Source of the DNA: Polyangia bacterium
GTDB lineage: Bacteria > Myxococcota_A > Polyangia > Nannocystales > Nannocystaceae
DNA: 53,873 nucleotides
Direction of reading: 5' to 3'
Assembly: GCA_030430565.1 (NCBI GenBank)
Contig: JAUIKS010000051.1
Coordinates: 1 to 53,873 of the forward strand
Position numbers and translations under genes: made by a program. Below are positions 34,453 through 44,849 of the stretch, one piece after another; positions within the stretch are counted from its first letter, which is position 1, and every line of letters starts with the position of its first letter. The notes under the pieces were generated by a model. The model saw only the letters and a program-made list of their open reading frames with translations, did no database searches and was not told where the DNA came from.

Positions 34453-35358
34453 TTAAGACACGACCGGAAGCCGTCGGCGCGACGCGGCGACGGGCGCCTC
34501 CGCGTCCTGGGCGGGCGCGCCGGCGAGCCGCGCCTGCAGGCTGCGGTCGAGCAGGTGACTCGGGTGCACGCTCTTGAGCGCGCTGAGCATCACGGCCCGC
34601 AGGTTCGGGTTGAGCTCCCCCTCGAGGCGCGTCAGCAGCCGCTTCATCGCCTCGCGCTTGAGCCCGCTCTGCGAGCCGCACAGGTTGCACGGCAGGATCG
34701 GGTAGCCGGTCTGTGAGGCGTGCTCGATGATGTCCGCCTCGGCGCACTCGATCAGCGGGCGGATCACCTCAAAGCGCCCGTCGTCGGTGGTGTAGCCGGC
34801 CGGCATCGCCTGCAGCTTGCCCGCGTAGAACAGGTTCATCAGCAGGGTCTCGAGGGTGTCGTCGCGGTGGTGCCCGAGCGCGATCTTGGTGCAGCCGAGG
34901 CGCGCGGCCGCCGTGTAGAGGATGCCCCGCCGGAGCCGGGAGCAGACCGTGCAGTAGGCCTTGCCCGCCGGGGTGCGCGTGAGCACGTCGGAGTAGGTGT
35001 CCTCGGAGAGGATCACGTGGGGCACCGCGCGCTCGCTCTCGAACTTCGCGAGCCAGCGCGCGAGCGGCTGGCCGTCGTAGCCAGGTTGCCCCTGGTCGAG
35101 GTGGACCGCGGTCAGCGAGAAGCGAAACGGCGCGCGGTCGCGCGCCTGGGCCATCAGGTCGAGCAGCGTGTAGCTGTCCTTCCCGCCAGATACTGCGACC
35201 ATCACGTGATCGCCCTCGCGCAGCAGCTCGTGCTCCGCGATCGTCTTGATCATCGCGCGAAACAGCCGGCGACGGGCCGGCGAGCGCTCGCGCTGGCGCT
35301 TGCGCGAGCTCTGCTCCGCGCGCGCGCGCGCGCCAGCGTGCTCAGCCTCGACCGTCAC
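34453..35358 (-). CDS. ttcA: tRNA 2-thiocytidine biosynthesis protein TtcA
   Basis: The 301-residue protein has the PP-loop ATP motif MVAVSGGKDSYTLLDLM, and the two Cys pairs that hold the 4Fe-4S cluster, YCTVCSRLRRGIL and PCNLCGSQSGLKR. It thiolates cytidine 32 in tRNA using ATP. The first ~40 residues are an Arg/Glu-rich extension; the core starts at MIKTIAEHELL. It starts with GTG and follows yjbQ by seven bases, so both are in the operon DUF1244-yjbQ-ttcA. Confidence 0.95.
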   Translation of the reverse strand: MTVEAEHAGARARAEQSSRKRQRERSPARRRLFRAMIKTIAEHELLREGDHVMVAVSGGKDSYTLLDLMAQARDRAPFRFSLTAVHLDQGQPGYDGQPLARWLAKFESERAVPHVILSEDTYSDVLTRTPAGKAYCTVCSRLRRGILYTAAARLGCTKIALGHHRDDTLETLLMNLFYAGKLQAMPAGYTTDDGRFEVIRPLIECAEADIIEHASQTGYPILPCNLCGSQSGLKREAMKRLLTRLEGELNPNLRAVMLSALKSVHPSHLLDRSLQARLAGAPAQDAEAPVAASRRRLPVVS

Positions 35359-35365
35359 GCGACCC

Positions 35366-35803
35366 CTACGCTTCTCCGAGGATCATCAGCGTGATCTGGC
35401 GTTTGTGCGGCGCGTGCCGATGCTCCCACAGGTACAGCCCCTGCCACGTGCCCAGGTCGCAGCGGCCGCCGGCGATCGGGATCGTCAGCGAGCTCTGGGT
35501 CAGGATCGTGCGCACGTGGGCCGGCATGTCGTCGGGGCCCTCGGTCTTGTGGCGAAACAGCGGGTCGCCGTCGGGCACGAGCCGCGCCATGATGCGCTCG
35601 AGGTCGCGGCGGACCTGCGGGTCGGCGTTCTCGCAGATGATCAGGGACGCGCTCGTGTGGTGCACGAACACGGTGCACTGCCCCGAGCGCACGCCGCTCT
35701 CGTCGACGATCTCCTGCACGCGCTCGGTGATGTCCCACGCGCCGCGGCCGGGCGTGCGTTTCTCAAAGCTCACGCGTTTAAATCGCAGGGGCGCGCGGCT
35801 CAT
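35366..35803 (-). CDS. yjbQ: YjbQ/UPF0047 family protein
   Basis: The 145-residue protein has the family's compact size. Conserved residues are visible: DITERVQEIVDESGVRSGQCTVFVHHTSASLIICENADP (HTSA motif), TLTIPIAGGRCDLGTWQGLYLWEHR. Members show thiamine-phosphate-synthase-like activity in vitro, but the physiological role is unsettled. The ATG at 35803 overlaps the stop of the DUF1244 gene (ATGA). The family often sits in housekeeping operons. Confidence 0.93.
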   Translation of the reverse strand: MSRAPLRFKRVSFEKRTPGRGAWDITERVQEIVDESGVRSGQCTVFVHHTSASLIICENADPQVRRDLERIMARLVPDGDPLFRHKTEGPDDMPAHVRTILTQSSLTIPIAGGRCDLGTWQGLYLWEHRHAPHKRQITLMILGEA

Positions 35804-36117
35804 GCCTCGGCCTTCTTGTGCGGGGCGTGGGGGACGTGCGGGCCGCGCTGGTGCTTCGCCTTCCACTCGTCGTAGGGCATCCCGTACACGCGCTCGCGCG
35901 CGCCGCCCTTGTCGAGCGCGACGCCGCGGGCGTTGGCGGCCTCTTGGTACCAGCGCGACAGGCAGTTGCGACAGAAGCCCGCGAGGTTCATCAGGTCGAT
36001 GTTCTGTACGTCTGTCCGCTCGCGCAGGTGCTCGACGAGCCGACGAAACGCGGCGGCCTCGGCCTCGAGCTCGAGCTGGCGGCCATTGTCGGTGTCGGGG
36101 GTCTCGGGCGTGTTCAT
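35800..36117 (-). CDS. DUF1244 family small protein
   Basis: The 105-residue protein carries the DUF1244 signature NIDLMNLAGFCRNCLSRWYQEAA followed by YGMPYDEWKAKHQRG. The cysteine pair FCRNC and acidic N-terminal half are typical. The C-terminal tail is His/Lys-rich (HVPHAPHKKAEA). The function of the family is unknown. An earlier start in the same frame exists up to 36195, but MNTPETP matches the domain length. It lies 47 bases after the HD-domain gene. Confidence 0.88.
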   Translation of the reverse strand: MNTPETPDTDNGRQLELEAEAAAFRRLVEHLRERTDVQNIDLMNLAGFCRNCLSRWYQEAANARGVALDKGGARERVYGMPYDEWKAKHQRGPHVPHAPHKKAEA

Positions 36118-36164
36118 GGTGCTCGTGGCGATCGTTGGGAGGAGGAGGCGTTCGAAGGCAGCCG

Positions 36165-36755
36165 CTAGAAGAAGATGCCCTTGATCAGCGTCCACGGCTC
36201 TCGCCTGGCGACCCGCCAGGTGAAGTCGAGGAGCACGCGGTCGAAGTTGCCGCGCGGGTATTGTTCAAAGGTCTTGTCGACCTCGGTCTTGTTGATGCCG
36301 AAGCGCAGCAGCCCGCGCGTGTGCTCGATCTGCACCGCGCGGCGGAACGCGTCCGCCTGCGGGCTCAGGTTGGGGACCGGCAGGAGGCGGTGGTTGTAGA
36401 GCAGGCACTCGTCGATGATCTCGCGCGGCGTGTCGCCGAGCTCGAGGTCCGCCATCTCGCGGTGAAACAGCGCGCGGCTGCGGTTCAGGTAGCAATAGCC
36501 CTGGTCCTGCGCGCTGACGAGGCCGAGGTCGTGGCACATAGCGATCGCGTAGGCGAGGTTCGAGTCGAGCTCGGTGCCCTCGTTGTCGAGGATCATGCTC
36601 GTGAAGGTGAACAGCCGCTTGCAGTGGTTGCGGAAGCCGACGCCGCTGTACGGGCTCGTGCGTTCGAAGACCTCATCCGCGCGGCTCGCGAGGGCAGCGG
36701 TCCCGGGCGCGGCCGCCTCGGGTGTCGACACGTTGGTAGGGATCGCCTGCTCCAT
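36165..36755 (-). CDS. HD-domain protein (cyanamide hydratase / HD hydrolase type)
   Basis: The 196-residue protein has FRNHCKRLFTFTSMIL (first His) and YAIAMCHDLGLVS (HD pair), the metal-binding signature of small HD-domain hydrolases. Later YLNRSRALFHREM and LLYNHRLLPV give further His residues. It probably hydrolyses a phosphate ester or a small nitrogen compound; the substrate is not predictable. An imperfect GCTGACG / CGTCAGC hairpin (36786-36807) lies just upstream and may be an operator or the preceding gene's terminator. It heads the DUF1244-yjbQ-ttcA group. Confidence 0.7.
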   Translation of the reverse strand: MEQAIPTNVSTPEAAAPGTAALASRADEVFERTSPYSGVGFRNHCKRLFTFTSMILDNEGTELDSNLAYAIAMCHDLGLVSAQDQGYCYLNRSRALFHREMADLELGDTPREIIDECLLYNHRLLPVPNLSPQADAFRRAVQIEHTRGLLRFGINKTEVDKTFEQYPRGNFDRVLLDFTWRVARREPWTLIKGIFF

Positions 36756-36909
36756 GGTTGCTCGAGGCTCCTATCGCCGGGCGCGGCTGACGTGAACCTG
36801 CGTCAGCGCAGCGGCGACGCCTCCAGCATGGGCCAATCGTCGGGTTGTGTTCAAGCGATAGCGATCGCGGGCGCGCTCGCCGCTCGCTCAACCTGGAGCT
36901 GGCGCTGCA

Positions 36910-37602
36910 TCAGGAGAGAGAACGCACGCCGATGTCGTCGAGCAGCAGCTCCACGACGGCGCGCTGCATCGCGACCCGGTGCGGCTCCGCGAAGCCCATC
37001 CAGGTCTCGACGCAGATCCCGACGCAGCCGATCGCGTCGACGATGACCTCGGTCGACGAGGTCGAGACCGGGAAGTAGTACGGCGCCCAGCGCTCGCCGG
37101 GGCTCGGGAAGCGCTCGTTGAGCCGCGCGACCGTGCGTCCGATGATCTCGGGCATCGGCTCGACGCCGTAGACCAGCGTCTGTCCGAACGAGACGCGGAT
37201 CGTCGGGTCGAAGCGCTTCTTGCTCTCGTGCAGCGTGGCCATAAGGGCAGGTCGCTCATCGAGCACGAGCTCCATGAAGCGACGCGCGAGCCTGCGCTCG
37301 ACCTCCTCGGACTCCGCGTCGCCGGGGAAGCAGCGGTTGAGGTCGAGACCGCCCGGGGCGCAGCGCCGCCGCGCGCGGTAGGCCGGGGGGTTCATCACCG
37401 GGACGACGATCAGGCGCCCGCGGGTCGGGCGAAAACGTTCCTCGAGCAGCTCGCAGAGCGCGTGTACGCCCGCGATCTCGTCGCCGTGGATGCCCGCTTG
37501 AATCAGCGCGGTGGGCCCCGGCGTTGGCGCGTCGAAGACATGCACAGGCAAGGTCGGCGAGAGGAAGTGGACCCCAGGAGAGAGCGGCATGCGCAGGAGC
37601 AT
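36910..37602 (-). CDS. Aspartoacylase/succinylglutamate desuccinylase-family zinc hydrolase
   Basis: The protein is 230 residues from ATG 37602; in-frame starts at 37647, 37635 and 37590 are also possible. Conserved blocks are LIQAGIHGDEIAGV (zinc HxxE), LDLNRCFPGD, MATLHESKKRFDP and the C-terminal GCVGICVETWMG (catalytic Glu). The family removes acyl groups from amino acids such as N-acetylaspartate or succinylglutamate. The acyl group is not predictable. It is separated from the HD gene by 154 bases. Confidence 0.88.
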   Translation of the reverse strand: MLLRMPLSPGVHFLSPTLPVHVFDAPTPGPTALIQAGIHGDEIAGVHALCELLEERFRPTRGRLIVVPVMNPPAYRARRRCAPGGLDLNRCFPGDAESEEVERRLARRFMELVLDERPALMATLHESKKRFDPTIRVSFGQTLVYGVEPMPEIIGRTVARLNERFPSPGERWAPYYFPVSTSSTEVIVDAIGCVGICVETWMGFAEPHRVAMQRAVVELLLDDIGVRSLS

Positions 37603-37812
37603 CGCCGACTTCTTCGCGCGACAGCAAGCGCGCATGTGTAGCGTCATGCGCGGCGTCGCGTGTGCGCCTGTCGGTTCTCGCGCGTCCTGTTCGTAGAACC
37701 ATGCCGCCGGCGCTCCGTGTTATCATCACCGAGCGTGCGTGGCGCGCGAGCGTGACGACGCGTCGCCTGGCACGAGTGGACCCGCTCGCCAGGGGAGCCA
37801 TCGGGAGAGTTC

Positions 37813-38031
37813 ATGTCGACGAAGCGAAAACAGAGTCTCTACTTCCCGGCCGCGATGCTCTCGGAGATCCGCGCCGAGGCCGATCGCCAGGATCGATCGC
37901 TCTCTTGGTTGATTCAGCGGGCTTGGAAGATCGCGCGCTCGCGGCTGCAGGCCATCCCGAGCCCGACCGAGATCAGCGAAGAGGGCGACAGCGATGACCC
38001 GCGCGGCCAGAGCGACGAGAACCCGACCTGA
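37813..38031 (+). CDS. TIGR04563-type small ribbon-helix-helix-like protein
   Basis: The 72-residue protein begins MSTKRKQSLYFPAAMLSEIRAEADRQDRSLSWLIQRAWKIARS. The pattern 'KQSLYFP..ML.EI..EA...DRSLSW..Q.AWKIA' matches a small conserved family found in myxobacteria and relatives, resembling a ribbon-helix-helix DNA-binding fold with an acidic tail. GGGAGAG lies three bases before the ATG. It may be a DNA-binding regulator. Its function is not known to me. Confidence 0.8.
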   Translation: MSTKRKQSLYFPAAMLSEIRAEADRQDRSLSWLIQRAWKIARSRLQAIPSPTEISEEGDSDDPRGQSDENPT

Positions 38032-38052
38032 CCGATCGACAGGGTTGAGTCG

Positions 38053-38586
38053 CTAGCTGCTCGTCGGGTCAGCGGCGGCGGCGTCGTCGGTCGGGAAGGC
38101 CCGCGAGCACTGGTCGAGCAGCCACGGGAGCTCGGTGTCGCGATCCTCCAAGCGTACGCGTACGCAGTGCGCCGCGCTCACGCTCGTCTCGCGCGCGCAG
38201 GCCTCTCGATCGGCGGCGCGCGTGTCCACCAGCGCCTTGTCGACGCGCGCCCGCGACGACGCGTCACGCTCGATCTCGGCGTAGAGCTCGCGGGCTTCGT
38301 CGAGCATCGCGGAGCAGGCCGCGTCGCGGTTCTCCGGGGTGTCCGCGGGCATCGGCTGCGGCAAGCGACCGAGGATCGAGCGCTTCAGCTGGTTCGCCTC
38401 GGCGTCGTAGTTTGGTTGGTCGCCGACGCCGCGTCCGTCGGGGTTCGCGGTTCTCGGCGGGACGGCGCGGCCGCTGGGCCCGGGCTCGCCCTCGGCCTGT
38501 CCCGTGGGCTCCGCCGTGCCGCCCGCCGGGGTGGTGCACGCACAGCACAGCGCCGCGACGATCGAGAGCACGCGTGGAGCCTCCAC
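38053..38586 (-). CDS. Hypothetical lipoprotein
   Basis: The 177-residue protein has a short signal ending ALCCAC; the lipobox CAC is odd but usable, and a GTG at 38571 is an alternative start. The mature part has a Gly/Pro/Thr linker, then an acidic helical region with six cysteines (DAACSAM, REACARET, AAHCVRV, DQCSRAF). It resembles the small Cys-containing lipoproteins elsewhere in this window in style, but no homology to them was seen. It is transcribed away from the kinase gene. Confidence 0.6.
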   Translation of the reverse strand: MEAPRVLSIVAALCCACTTPAGGTAEPTGQAEGEPGPSGRAVPPRTANPDGRGVGDQPNYDAEANQLKRSILGRLPQPMPADTPENRDAACSAMLDEARELYAEIERDASSRARVDKALVDTRAADREACARETSVSAAHCVRVRLEDRDTELPWLLDQCSRAFPTDDAAAADPTSS

Positions 38587-38609
38587 GCGGTGACCATAGC
38601 CCGCGCGCG

Positions 38610-40553
<1,944 letters not shown>

Positions 40554-40890
40554 ACTGGCCAGGTATATCACGGCGGACGCGCTAGAAGCGGCGCTCGGGC
40601 TGGTCAGCGGGCCCCTGGGGTTGCTCGTCCATGCGGGGGATGAGCGAAACCGATGCCGCGCGTCGACCGAAATTTACGCTGGGGAAGCGCCCCGCCGCTC
40701 GCGCTGGCATGGCCCTTCGAGCGGCTCCCCGGGAATGACGTGGGCCTGCCCGAGGTTGCGCCTCGGAGGCGGCCTCGAGTTTCGCGCGCGCGGTCGGGAT
40801 CTACCCGCGTCGCGCCGTGAAGACTCGGCGGCTGCGGCGGATACAGCGTGGGGGGTGACGGGCGTGGGTCGGAGTATTAAGCAGACGAGT
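40554..40890. other. Divergent promoter region of 337 bases
   Basis: The interval lies between the kinase gene (minus) and the HtrA gene (plus). It is GC-rich, with no reading frame of its own that looks coding. The only AT-rich spot is GGAGTATTAAGC at about 40871-40882, close to the HtrA start, a possible -10 element. No long repeat was seen. Confidence 0.35.
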
Positions 40891-42099
40891 ATGGCATTCG
40901 CGAACAGAGGACACAGAAGACGCGCGCGCAGCTGGGTCGCGAAGACCGGCCTCGGGCTCGGGCTGCTCGCGTCTGGGGTGATCAGCGCGCCGGCGGCCGC
41001 GAGCCCGCCGGTCGCCGCGCAGGAGCGAGGCGCGGAGCCGCGCGGCGCGCTGCTCGCTGCTTGGCAGCCGCCCGCGAGCGCCGGCTCGCAATGGGAGATT
41101 CAGCCCTCGGGTCCGAGCGCGCGCCTCCAGGATGAGCAGAACACGATCGACGTGTTTCAGGCGCTCGCGCCCGCGACCGTGTTCGTCAACCAGATCCGCC
41201 GCGTCCGCGACTTCTCGATGCGGGCGCTCGAGGTGCCCGCAGGCACCGGGTCGGGTTTCATCTGGGACCGCCGCGGGCACATCGTCACCAACTATCACGT
41301 CATCGCCAGCGGTGAGCGCAACACCACGTACTCCGTCACGCTCTACAACCACAAGACCTACACCGCGCGCGTGGTCGGCGGCGAGCCGGCGCGTGACATC
41401 GCCGTGCTGAAGATCGACGCGCCCGCTGGCGAGCTCACGCCGATCCGCGTCCGCAGCGGTCGCGCGTCGCTCGCGGTCGGACAGAAGACGGTCGCGATCG
41501 GCAACCCCTTCGGGCTCGACCACACCCTCACGACCGGCGTCGTCTCGGCGCTCGGGCGCGAGATCGTCGGCTACGGCGGGATCACGATCCGCGACATGAT
41601 CCAGACCGACGCCTCGATCAACCCCGGCAATTCCGGCGGCCCGCTGCTCGACTCGAGCGGCTACCTGATCGGGATGAACACGATGATCTACAGCAAGAGC
41701 GGCTCGTCCGCGGGGATCGGCTTCGCGGTCCCCGTCGACACGATCAACCGGGTCGTGCCGCAGATCATCAAGTTTGGAAAGGTCAAGCGCGCGGGCCTCG
41801 GGATCTCGCGCGTGCGGGACGAGATCGCGGCCTCGGTGGGGATCCGCGGCGTGATCATCGAGAGCGTCCAGCGCGGATCACCGGCGGCGCGCGCCGGCCT
41901 CAAGGGCCTGCGCTGGGCCCGTGACGGCAGCGTCGATCTCGGTGACGTGATCGTCGGGATCGACGCGTTCCCGATCCAGAACTTCGACGACCTCTACAAC
42001 GCGCTCGAGCGCTACAAGGTCGGCGACTCCGTCGCGGTCAAGGTCCAGCGCGACGACAAGCTCGTGGCCGTCGAGGTCACGCTGACGGCGCTCGATTGA
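40891..42099 (+). CDS. HtrA/DegP-family serine protease with PDZ domain
   Basis: The protein is 402 residues from the ATG at 40891. An N-terminal signal or anchor (VAKTGLGLGLLASGVISAPAAA) is followed by an Arg/Pro linker. The trypsin-like triad is His136 (IVTNYHVIA), Asp169 (PARDIAVLKI) and Ser248 (INPGNSGGPLL). One C-terminal PDZ domain (about 300-400) begins GLGISRVRDEI and contains AARAGLKGL...GDVIVGIDAFPI. It degrades or refolds misfolded periplasmic proteins. It sits 41 bases before Hsp33, another stress chaperone. Confidence 0.95.
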   Translation: MAFANRGHRRRARSWVAKTGLGLGLLASGVISAPAAASPPVAAQERGAEPRGALLAAWQPPASAGSQWEIQPSGPSARLQDEQNTIDVFQALAPATVFVNQIRRVRDFSMRALEVPAGTGSGFIWDRRGHIVTNYHVIASGERNTTYSVTLYNHKTYTARVVGGEPARDIAVLKIDAPAGELTPIRVRSGRASLAVGQKTVAIGNPFGLDHTLTTGVVSALGREIVGYGGITIRDMIQTDASINPGNSGGPLLDSSGYLIGMNTMIYSKSGSSAGIGFAVPVDTINRVVPQIIKFGKVKRAGLGISRVRDEIAASVGIRGVIIESVQRGSPAARAGLKGLRWARDGSVDLGDVIVGIDAFPIQNFDDLYNALERYKVGDSVAVKVQRDDKLVAVEVTLTALD

Positions 42100-42139
42100 C
42101 GGCGCGACGAATTCTCAGTCGGGCGCGGTCTGCTACCCT

Positions 42140-43108
42140 GTGTCTGTGTCCGAGCGAGACGTAGACACGGGCGCGAGCGCAGGGCCCACAAAACCAGGCC
42201 GCGACCAGCTCGAGCGCGCCGTTCAGCACGACTTCCACGTCCGCGTGCTCGCGGCCTCGACCAGCGAGCTCGTGCGCGAGGCGTGTCGTCGACACGAGCT
42301 CACCGGCGCCGCCGCGATCGCGCTGGGCAGGGCCCTGACCGCGAGCTGCTTGATGGCGACGCTGACCAAGGACCGGCGAGAGCGGCTGCGGATCGAGATC
42401 CAAGGCGACGGCGCGCTCGGCTCGATCCTGATCGACGCGCACGGGGACGGCCGCGCGCGGGGCTGCCTCTCGAAGCGCGCGTCGCTGCCGACGCCGCTGC
42501 CGGCGGCGCGCTGGCGGGGCGACGGGCCGGCCTCGATCAGCCACGTCGTCGGTCGGGTCGGCAAGGTGGTCGTGACCCGCGACGTCGGGCTGGAGCAGCA
42601 GTACCAGGGCGTCGTGGCGCTACGCTCGGGCGAGGTCGATGAGGACCTAGAGCAGTACCTGACGACCAGCGAGCAGCTGCCCTCGGCGCTCGGCTGCGAG
42701 GTCGCGCTCGACAACCTCGGCCGCGTGCAGCGAGCGGGCGGGGTGCTGTGTCAGACCTTCCCGGGCGGCGACGCGGCCGAGGTCGAGCGCCTGCGCGAGA
42801 GCCTGCGTGGGGGGGCGCTGCGGCAGCTGCTCTCGCTGCATGAGCGCACGACCTCGGAGCTGATCGGCTACGCGCTCGCCGGCCAAGAGCACGAGTCGAT
42901 GGGGGCCTCGGCGCTGCGCTTTCAGTGTAACTGCGGGCGCGACACGGCGCGCTCGGTGATCTCCACGCTCGGCGCGGACGACATCGACGCGCTGGCCGAA
43001 GAGGCAGGTCGTACCGAGGTCCGCTGCTCGTTCTGCGGGCAGGCCTACGAGCTCACGGCGGCCGAGCTGCACGCGCTGGCGAGCGAGCTCCGCGAGCGTC
43101 GCTCCTAG
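42140..43108 (+). CDS. hslO: Hsp33 redox-regulated chaperone
   Basis: The 322-residue protein has the N-terminal core (VQHDFHVRVLAASTSELVREACRRHE, LTKDRRERLRIEIQGDGALGSILIDAHGDG), and the C-terminal zinc-binding CxC...CxxC set FQCNCGRD and VRCSFCGQAYELT that switches the chaperone on when oxidised. The GTG start has no obvious ribosome site, but the frame begins with the expected Hsp33 N-terminus. It sits between HtrA and a pseudouridine-synthase-like gene, ten bases before the latter. Confidence 0.95.
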   Translation: MSVSERDVDTGASAGPTKPGRDQLERAVQHDFHVRVLAASTSELVREACRRHELTGAAAIALGRALTASCLMATLTKDRRERLRIEIQGDGALGSILIDAHGDGRARGCLSKRASLPTPLPAARWRGDGPASISHVVGRVGKVVVTRDVGLEQQYQGVVALRSGEVDEDLEQYLTTSEQLPSALGCEVALDNLGRVQRAGGVLCQTFPGGDAAEVERLRESLRGGALRQLLSLHERTTSELIGYALAGQEHESMGASALRFQCNCGRDTARSVISTLGADDIDALAEEAGRTEVRCSFCGQAYELTAAELHALASELRERRS

Positions 43109-43117
43109 CCTCGACGG

Positions 43118-44104
43118 GTGGGGACAGTGTCGAAGGGACCGATTCGATTTCGCATCATCGCGGCGGAGGAGGGCCTCTCGCTGCGACAGCTGCTGCCGCG
43201 GCGCCTCGACGGCCTGACGAAGCAGCAGGCGGGCGAGCTCGTCAAGGCCGGCGGCGTCTACCTCAACAACGTCCGCGTGCGGATCCCGAGCGTGCGGGTG
43301 TGCGAGGGGGAGCGCGTGACGGTCTACCGCGAGGCGCTCGCCGTCGAGACCCTGGACCCCGGCGCGCTCGAGATCGCCGCGCGCGGCCGCGACTACGCGG
43401 TCGTCATGAAGCCGAGCGGAGTGCCGGTCGCCGCCACCAAGGTCAGCGCGCGCGGGACCGTGAGCCAGGCGCTGATCCACATGCTGACGCGCGAGGGCGT
43501 GGTGCGTCCGTACGTCGGCGTGGTGCACGGCCTCGAGCGGCGCGCGTCCGGCCTCGTGCTGTTCACGATCCGCGGGCAGGAGACCCGCAGCATCCACGCG
43601 GAGTTCCGGAGCGCCAGCTGTCGGCGCACGTTTTATGTTCGCCTCGAGGGCGAGGCGCCCGCGCAGCTGGAGCTCGACCGACCCGCGATCGTCTCGCCGA
43701 CGGGCGTGGTTCGGCTCGCCAAGACAGGATCGAGCGGCGCGCCGGTTCGGTTTCGCCGACTCGCGGTGAGCTCCGGGCCGGGAGATCTCGTCAGCTCTTT
43801 GATGGAGGTTGTGCTCGAGCGCGGGCCGAGCGAGCGGATCCGCTTGAGCGCGAAGGCGCTAGGCTTCCCGGTCGTCACGCTGCGCAGCGAGCCGACGCGC
43901 GCGCTCGATCCTCGGCACGAAGGCGCGAGCGAGCCGAGCACGACCGGAATCCGCGGACCCTACCGAGGTACGCGGGAGGGAGACGTGGCGACGGCGCTCG
44001 CGCTGCACACAAGCGCGCTCGATTTCACGCATCCTTCGTCCGGCGCGCGGATTCAAGCGTCGACTGTTGTGCCCGCGTGGGCGCGCGTCAGCGACCCGGC
44101 TTAA
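43118..44104 (+). CDS. RluA-family protein with altered catalytic motif
   Basis: The 328-residue protein has an N-terminal S4-like segment (LRQLLPRRLDGLTKQQAGELVKAGGVYLNN) and a pseudouridine-synthase core. The usual catalytic motif HRLDRxTSG reads VVHGLERRASGLVLF here: the Asp is replaced by Glu and the first Arg by Gly. It also shows the downstream AEFRSASCRRTFYVRLEG. Either the enzyme is inactive and acts in binding RNA, or Glu can replace Asp. The first ~60 residues are intact. It follows hslO by ten bases. Confidence 0.75.
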   Translation: MGTVSKGPIRFRIIAAEEGLSLRQLLPRRLDGLTKQQAGELVKAGGVYLNNVRVRIPSVRVCEGERVTVYREALAVETLDPGALEIAARGRDYAVVMKPSGVPVAATKVSARGTVSQALIHMLTREGVVRPYVGVVHGLERRASGLVLFTIRGQETRSIHAEFRSASCRRTFYVRLEGEAPAQLELDRPAIVSPTGVVRLAKTGSSGAPVRFRRLAVSSGPGDLVSSLMEVVLERGPSERIRLSAKALGFPVVTLRSEPTRALDPRHEGASEPSTTGIRGPYRGTREGDVATALALHTSALDFTHPSSGARIQASTVVPAWARVSDPA

Positions 44105-44232
44105 TCAACACGCGCGGTAATGAGCGCTCGTAGCAATCCGCTTGGTCCGTTTGCTGGAGTGACTTACGATACCCGGGCCTGCGGCAAATCGGAGATCGCG
44201 GGTTGTCACCAAGCATCGAAGGATAGAAGTCA

Positions 44233-44544
44233 ATGGATCTGAAGACGATCACCACCGCCCTCGCGTTGCTCGGTTCCGGCCTGCCGCTCGCGGTCGCTTG
44301 CGACGGAGGCAAGGACGACGCCAAGGAAGTGAAAAAAGAAGGCGATAAGAAGGGCGAGGCCAAGGCTGCCGACAAGAAGGCCGACGAGAAGGCCGGCGCC
44401 GATGAGAAAGCTGGCGGCGACGAGAAGGCCGACCCGGCCGGCGGCGACGAGAAAGCCGGCGACGAGAAAGCTGGCGACGATAAGAAGGGCGAGGGCTCGT
44501 GCGGCGAGGGCTCGTGCGGCGCCGACAAGAAGGCCGCCCACTAG
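44233..44544 (+). CDS. Small exported GEGSCG-motif peptide
   Basis: The 103-residue protein has a signal (TITTALALLGSGLPLAVAC, lipobox-like AVAC) and a body of Lys, Asp, Glu, Ala and Gly repeats (EKAGGDEK, KADEKAGADEK). Near the C-terminus it has GEGSCGEGSCGADKK. The two GEGSCG units resemble the EGKCG motifs of HvfA/bufferin-type copper-binding peptides. Their maturation partner, a DUF692 (MNIO) enzyme, is not in this window. It is followed by two hairpins and the convergent ssb gene. Confidence 0.7.
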   Translation: MDLKTITTALALLGSGLPLAVACDGGKDDAKEVKKEGDKKGEAKAADKKADEKAGADEKAGGDEKADPAGGDEKAGDEKAGDDKKGEGSCGEGSCGADKKAAH

Positions 44545-44554
44545 GATTTGCCGA

Positions 44555-44574
44555 TACGGGCTCGTTGGCCCGTA
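44555..44574 (+). terminator. Hairpin after the GEGSCG peptide gene
   Basis: TACGGGC (44555-44561) and GCCCGTA (44568-44574) form a seven-pair stem with loop TCGTTG, ten bases past the stop. No T-tract follows, so it may be a weak terminator or part of a longer structure. The rest of the 305 bases up to ssb holds no clear gene. Confidence 0.45.
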
Positions 44575-44792
44575 CATGTACGCGGAGTCGCTGCGACGCA
44601 GCGCTCCGCGTTCTCTTTCTGTAGTGACCTGTACGCAGCGCGGCGCTCGAGACGTCCACCCGCTCCGTGTGCAAACGGCGACGCACCGGACATCCCGGGC
44701 GCGCTGTAGCTCGACGCCGGGGAAGATCCCGAGATCGCCGCCGTGGATCTGAAAAAAATCCGCGCAGCGAGCTCGTCGCGTGGCCACGAGCG

Positions 44793-44824
44793 CGCGAGCC
44801 CGAACGGTCATGTTCGGGCTCGCG
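44793..44824. terminator. Perfect 13-bp hairpin between convergent genes
   Basis: CGCGAGCCCGAAC (44793-44805) and GTTCGGGCTCGCG (44812-44824) pair perfectly around GGTCAT. It lies 25 bases past the ssb stop and between two convergent genes, so it could serve both directions. No T-tract is present, so it may instead block transcription or protect mRNA ends. Confidence 0.6.
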
Positions 44825-44849
44825 GGTGATCGTCAGCAGCTGACTAGAG

